A stretch of DNA of 9,353 nt from NCBI GenBank assembly GCA_012514855.1, contig JAAYZL010000132.1, positions 1 through 9,353 on the forward strand. Reading direction: 5' to 3'. The notes beneath the pieces were generated by a model. It saw nothing but the letters and a program-made list of their open reading frames with translations, was not told where the DNA came from and searched no databases. This document shows, in pieces, positions 7,901-9,353 of this stretch (within the stretch, counting starts at the first letter, position 1; each line of letters begins with the position of its first letter). The position numbers and the translations under genes are program-made. The DNA comes from Clostridiales bacterium. GTDB lineage: Bacteria; Bacillota_A; Clostridia; Christensenellales; Aristaeellaceae.

Positions 7901-8911
7901 GGCGATCGGGATGAGCTTCAAAAACGCGGTGTGCGCGGCGGAGTTGTAGGCGATGCCGAACATCGAGCGGAGGAGCGCGACCGGCCCGAGCAAGAGCATG
8001 TAGCCCGGCGGGTAGTCGCAGAAATAGTCGTCCGCGTAGAAATTGAGCGGCCCGACGGACGCCATCCGCTCCGACCAGGCCGAGAAGCAGCCGATGTCGG
8101 TGTTGTAGCCGCGAACCTTCGAAGCGATCGCGAGCCGGACGACGAGCGCCAGCGCGAGCACCGCGAGGAACAGCCACGCCGGGCGCCGGTTCGATCCGCC
8201 GCGGAATTTTCTCGCGAAGCCGATCACGCACAGAACATACGCGAACAGGAACAGCAGCAGCGCCTCGGTGTGGCGCGCGGGGGCCGCGTCCTTGTCAACC
8301 GGGTCGACCGTCTCGGACTTGTCCCTCGAAAAGCCCGCGAAAGAGAACACCGGCTCGCCGGCGGGCTCCGCGTCGAGCCTGACGAGCGACAGGTCGTCGA
8401 AGAACGCGCGCCCGGTGTTCAGGTTGTCGTCGCCGTACCCGCCGATCCGCGCGCACACCGTGAGCATCGTCTGCTCCGGGCCGGTTCTTCCGACGAGGGA
8501 CAGCTCGATCCAGTCGCCCCCGGTGTCGTAGAGCATGTCGGAGTAGGAAAACGTGTCCCTGACCGACAGGTTCGCGCCGTAGCCGTCCTCGCCGAGGCCG
8601 TCCGCGCGCACCATCGCGGACAGCCGGTAGAGCGTACCCGGCTCGACCGCGACGTCCTGCGCCCAGCGCGCGTCGTTTATTTCGAGATTCGTCACGCACA
8701 AAGTGTTCCCGCCGACGCCGTCCGCCTCCACGGTCAGGCTCGAAACGGCTGGATCCGTGAACCACATGTCGCGATACCAGCCCGTGGGAAAGCCCGCGTC
8801 GCTCACCGCGTCGATCCCGCCGTTGACGAGCAGGCTGTCGAGGCTTTCGGCGAACGCCGCGGGCATGACCGCGAGCGCGATCACGATAAGAAGCGGGAAA
8901 ATTCTGCGCAT
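4961..8911 (-). CDS. Giant two-module GT-C glycosyltransferase: CBM-like domain, Gpi18-like module, PMT/GT39 module with discoidin-like insert
   Basis: A 1316-residue polytopic membrane protein, probably transferring sugar from a polyprenyl-phosphate donor at the outer membrane face. Residues 1-21 look like a signal peptide (MRR, hydrophobic core, AFA before ES). Residues 22-180 resemble a carbohydrate-binding beta-sandwich (LLVNGGID, PTGWY, PGTLYRLSAMVRADG, AFFDDLSLVRLD). Residues 214-652 are a GT-C module with many membrane helices, Asp272 in NTDIGCFSAW, DYPPGY (299-304) and HERYVFPAL (568-576), as in Gpi18-related mannosyltransferases. A charged Pro/Asp linker (653-676) leads to a PMT-like module: first helix (681-700), discoidin-like insert (about 705-812), acidic pair Asp847-Glu848 in FDEIYHA, THPPLGK (868-874), and a C-terminal part with GNPAVWW and YLPWVVVPRSTFIYHYF. 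Start 8911 is chosen for its AGGAG and signal peptide over an in-frame GTG at 8959. Substrate and sugar are unknown. Confidence 0.93.
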   Translation of the reverse strand: MRRIFPLLIVIALAVMPAAFAESLDSLLVNGGIDAVSDAGFPTGWYRDMWFTDPAVSSLTVEADGVGGNTLCVTNLEINDARWAQDVAVEPGTLYRLSAMVRADGLGEDGYGANLSVRDTFSYSDMLYDTGGDWIELSLVGRTGPEQTMLTVCARIGGYGDDNLNTGRAFFDDLSLVRLDAEPAGEPVFSFAGFSRDKSETVDPVDKDAAPARHTEALLLFLFAYVLCVIGFARKFRGGSNRRPAWLFLAVLALALVVRLAIASKVRGYNTDIGCFSAWSERMASVGPLNFYADDYFCDYPPGYMLLLGPVALLRSMFGIAYNSAAHTAFLKLIPIACELLGAVIVYRFAQKRLGERAAVLLAGFYALNPAVIIDSAAWGQIDSVLTLAIVVCALELVKGRYLAALPAFAVAVLIKPQALLFAPLGLAAVVVRVAVSKSARRDAVLAAGGAGLALLLMYLVALPFSLANGAGFSLLQPARWLWNLYANTFQGYRYLTVNTFNLYAILGGNWLALSKIGGWAALPWALFVLSYIYSIALLAVSRDAGKVFLTGGLLIVLITAFGPMMHERYVFPALILLALAYAECRDRRILYSLLALTATLFLNQALVLQGGMTEANYGHLQSSEEWLNTTFSIVAVLNALWLGYVALDICALRRTKSLPDPLSRPDPEPDGGYRLNLKRLDCILMAAVTVVYSIVAFVNLGATKAPQTSWVSESGGQSITIDLGEEREFIFAYYVAYYGANADVTFHLSLSDDGENWVESGQKTYDQGEIFRWEWLDENGSTVRARYARLTADDPGLVLSEVGFMNADGEPYPIASVSGDGNPSLLADEQGVVPARPSYFNSTYFDEIYHARTAYEHLHGLRTYEWTHPPLGKVLMMFGIEMFGMTPFGWRFMGALVGVLMLPVLYLIVKQLTKRTDLSFIAMFLFAVDSMHFTQTRIATIDSYAVFFILIMYFFMFRFSRMRWKRDGFWRSLVPLGLSGLFMGIAWATKWIGIYASVGLAVIFFWAIWNNMREDRAPLRGIWCFATAWAGLLTILGALGSVVLDQSGMLALSTSKLAAIMIFAARWWVPLLAVGVALTAVGIALLSLREESRLFFRLAIVSAFSVLMFIIVPLLTYYFSYYWHMRAEGGLTVARVVNLQKSIFGYHAGLHDTHYFRSEWYQWPVIAWPMWFYSGTQFMPEGVISSISCMGNPAVWWFGLAAMLFVAFAAAWRRRAPRAYVLVLIAFLSQYLPWVVVPRSTFIYHYFASVPFIIVAAALLLDRIRAKNRLAFRVSAGVLAAVALLLFIAFYPLESGVPVARGYAMLLRWFNWYNF

Positions 8912-9003
8912 ATCAGGAACTCCTAAAGCGTTGTCAACCTTATCATTTCCATGCCGCACCGGGCGATTCCTCTCAAGCGGTGTGGCGAAACGGCGGCTTT
9001 ATT
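8912..9003 (-). other. Intergenic gap between yraN and the glycosyltransferase
   Basis: This 92-base gap holds the glycosyltransferase ribosome binding site and little else that is clear. A TAAAAT (complement of 9001-9006, five of six to TATAAT) overlaps the yraN stop, but only a very poor -35 (TTCGAC) lies 18 bases above it. A TTGACA (complement of 8932-8937) is perfect in sequence, but its -10 would fall on the start codon. No stable stem followed by a T run was found, so there is no evidence for a terminator after yraN. Confidence 0.4.
8920..8924 (-). promoter_or_regulatory. Ribosome binding site deciding the glycosyltransferase start
   Basis: AGGAG eight bases before the ATG at 8911 supports that start. 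The frame stays open upstream to a GTG at 8959, but that reading would add a hydrophilic 16-residue tail before the signal peptide and would translate through this site. Confidence 0.75.
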
Positions 9004-9353
9004 TTAAAAAGTATCGCCGGACGCGTCGAACGCGCCCTCAATATGACGGATTTTTCCATCCGCAAGTTCAACGATGTCGAAGCGGAGTTTTTCGTCGAGC
9101 AGGCCGTGCCGCTGCGCGTAGCGGATCGCGGCGTCGAGTATGCGCCGCTTTTTCGAGGGCGTCACGGCCTCGGCGGGCGTGCCGAAGCGGTCGGACGAGC
9201 GGCTCTTGACCTCGACGAACGCGGTGACGTCCGCGCGCCGGGCGACGATGTCGATCTCGCCGCAGCCGAGGCGCACGTTCCGGTCGACGATTGCCCAGCC
9301 GTTCGCCTTCAGATGCTGGCAGGCGATGGATTCCGCCTTCGAGCCGATCTCGC
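9004..9353 (-). CDS. yraN: YraN/UPF0102 family nuclease-fold protein (5' end cut by window)
   Basis: The visible 115 residues lack only a short N-terminal piece beyond the right edge. The protein belongs to UPF0102, small cytoplasmic proteins with a Holliday-junction-resolvase/restriction-endonuclease-like fold whose role is not settled. The PD-(D/E)xK-type core is intact: GSKAES near the visible start, RNVRLGCGEIDIVAR with Asp34 of GEID (visible numbering), FVEVKSR with Glu47 and Lys49, then TPSKKRRI and LRFDIVEL. The frame enters from the edge in phase (EIGSKAES), so the in-frame GTG at 9276 is an internal valine codon and not the start. yraN commonly lies close to comM and dprA in Clostridia; here the large glycosyltransferase gene separates them. 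Confidence 0.9.
   Translation of the reverse strand, partial: EIGSKAESIACQHLKANGWAIVDRNVRLGCGEIDIVARRADVTAFVEVKSRSSDRFGTPAEAVTPSKKRRILDAAIRYAQRHGLLDEKLRFDIVELADGKIRHIEGAFDASGDTF

Noticed and set aside
5751..8231. Same-strand open frame (826 codons) within the glycosyltransferase gene
   Set aside because: A shifted reading of the same DNA giving an Arg/Ala-rich sequence without hydrophobic helices; the other frame has the membrane protein with conserved motifs.
8914..8937. Perfect TTGACA (complement of 8932-8937) as a -35 for the glycosyltransferase
   Set aside because: At 17-base spacing the -10 would be GATATG overlapping the start codon, so transcription would begin inside the gene and skip its ribosome binding site.
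8957..8959. GTG at 8959 as the start of the glycosyltransferase
   Set aside because: It would put a hydrophilic 16-residue extension before the signal peptide and translate through the AGGAG that fits the ATG at 8911.
8912..9003. Possible terminator or riboswitch between yraN and the glycosyltransferase
   Set aside because: Several GC-rich words (GCCGCC, CACCGC, GGTGCGGC) look pairable, but no continuous stem with a T run, and no known riboswitch core, could be built by hand.
9274..9276. GTG at 9276 as the start of yraN
   Set aside because: The frame upstream to the window edge already encodes the conserved N-terminal part of the family (GSKAES, then HLKANGWAIVDRN), so this is an internal valine codon.

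Overview
The window is a G+C-rich bacterial chromosome segment, fully coding on the minus strand, with almost every third codon position G or C. In transcription order (right to left) it holds the end of yraN (cut by the right edge), a very large membrane glycosyltransferase gene, comM, dprA, topA and the first 57 codons of trmFO (cut by the left edge). The dprA-topA-trmFO order, trmFO itself (folate-dependent tRNA m5U54 methylation) and strong GGAGG-type ribosome binding sites point to a Firmicute. The yraN/comM/dprA neighbourhood suggests a G+C-rich member of the Clostridia. That placement is inferred from gene order and cannot be narrowed to a genus here.

Layout: yraN (9004-9353, partial), a 92-base gap, the 1316-residue glycosyltransferase (4961-8911), a 49-base A+T-richer gap with a possible promoter, comM (3379-4911), 4 bases, dprA (2280-3374), 23 bases, topA (163-2256), then trmFO overlapping the end of topA by 11 bases. 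No rRNA, tRNA, CRISPR array, insertion sequence, attachment site or convincing rho-independent terminator was seen, and no gene-free stretch exceeds 92 bases.

Four of the five flanking genes are ordinary information-processing genes: DNA uptake and recombination (comM, dprA), supercoiling (topA) and tRNA modification (trmFO). yraN is a conserved nuclease-fold protein of unclear role. The glycosyltransferase is the outlier. It appears to join an exported signal peptide, a carbohydrate-binding-like beta-sandwich, a Gpi18-like GT-C mannosyltransferase module, a proline/acid-rich linker, and a second GT-C module of the protein O-mannosyltransferase (PMT/GT39) type. The second module has a discoidin-like (F5/8C) domain inserted in its first outer loop. 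It probably builds or attaches sugar at the outer face of the membrane from polyprenyl-phosphate donors. It is the most interesting item here, but no clearly new multi-gene system is visible.
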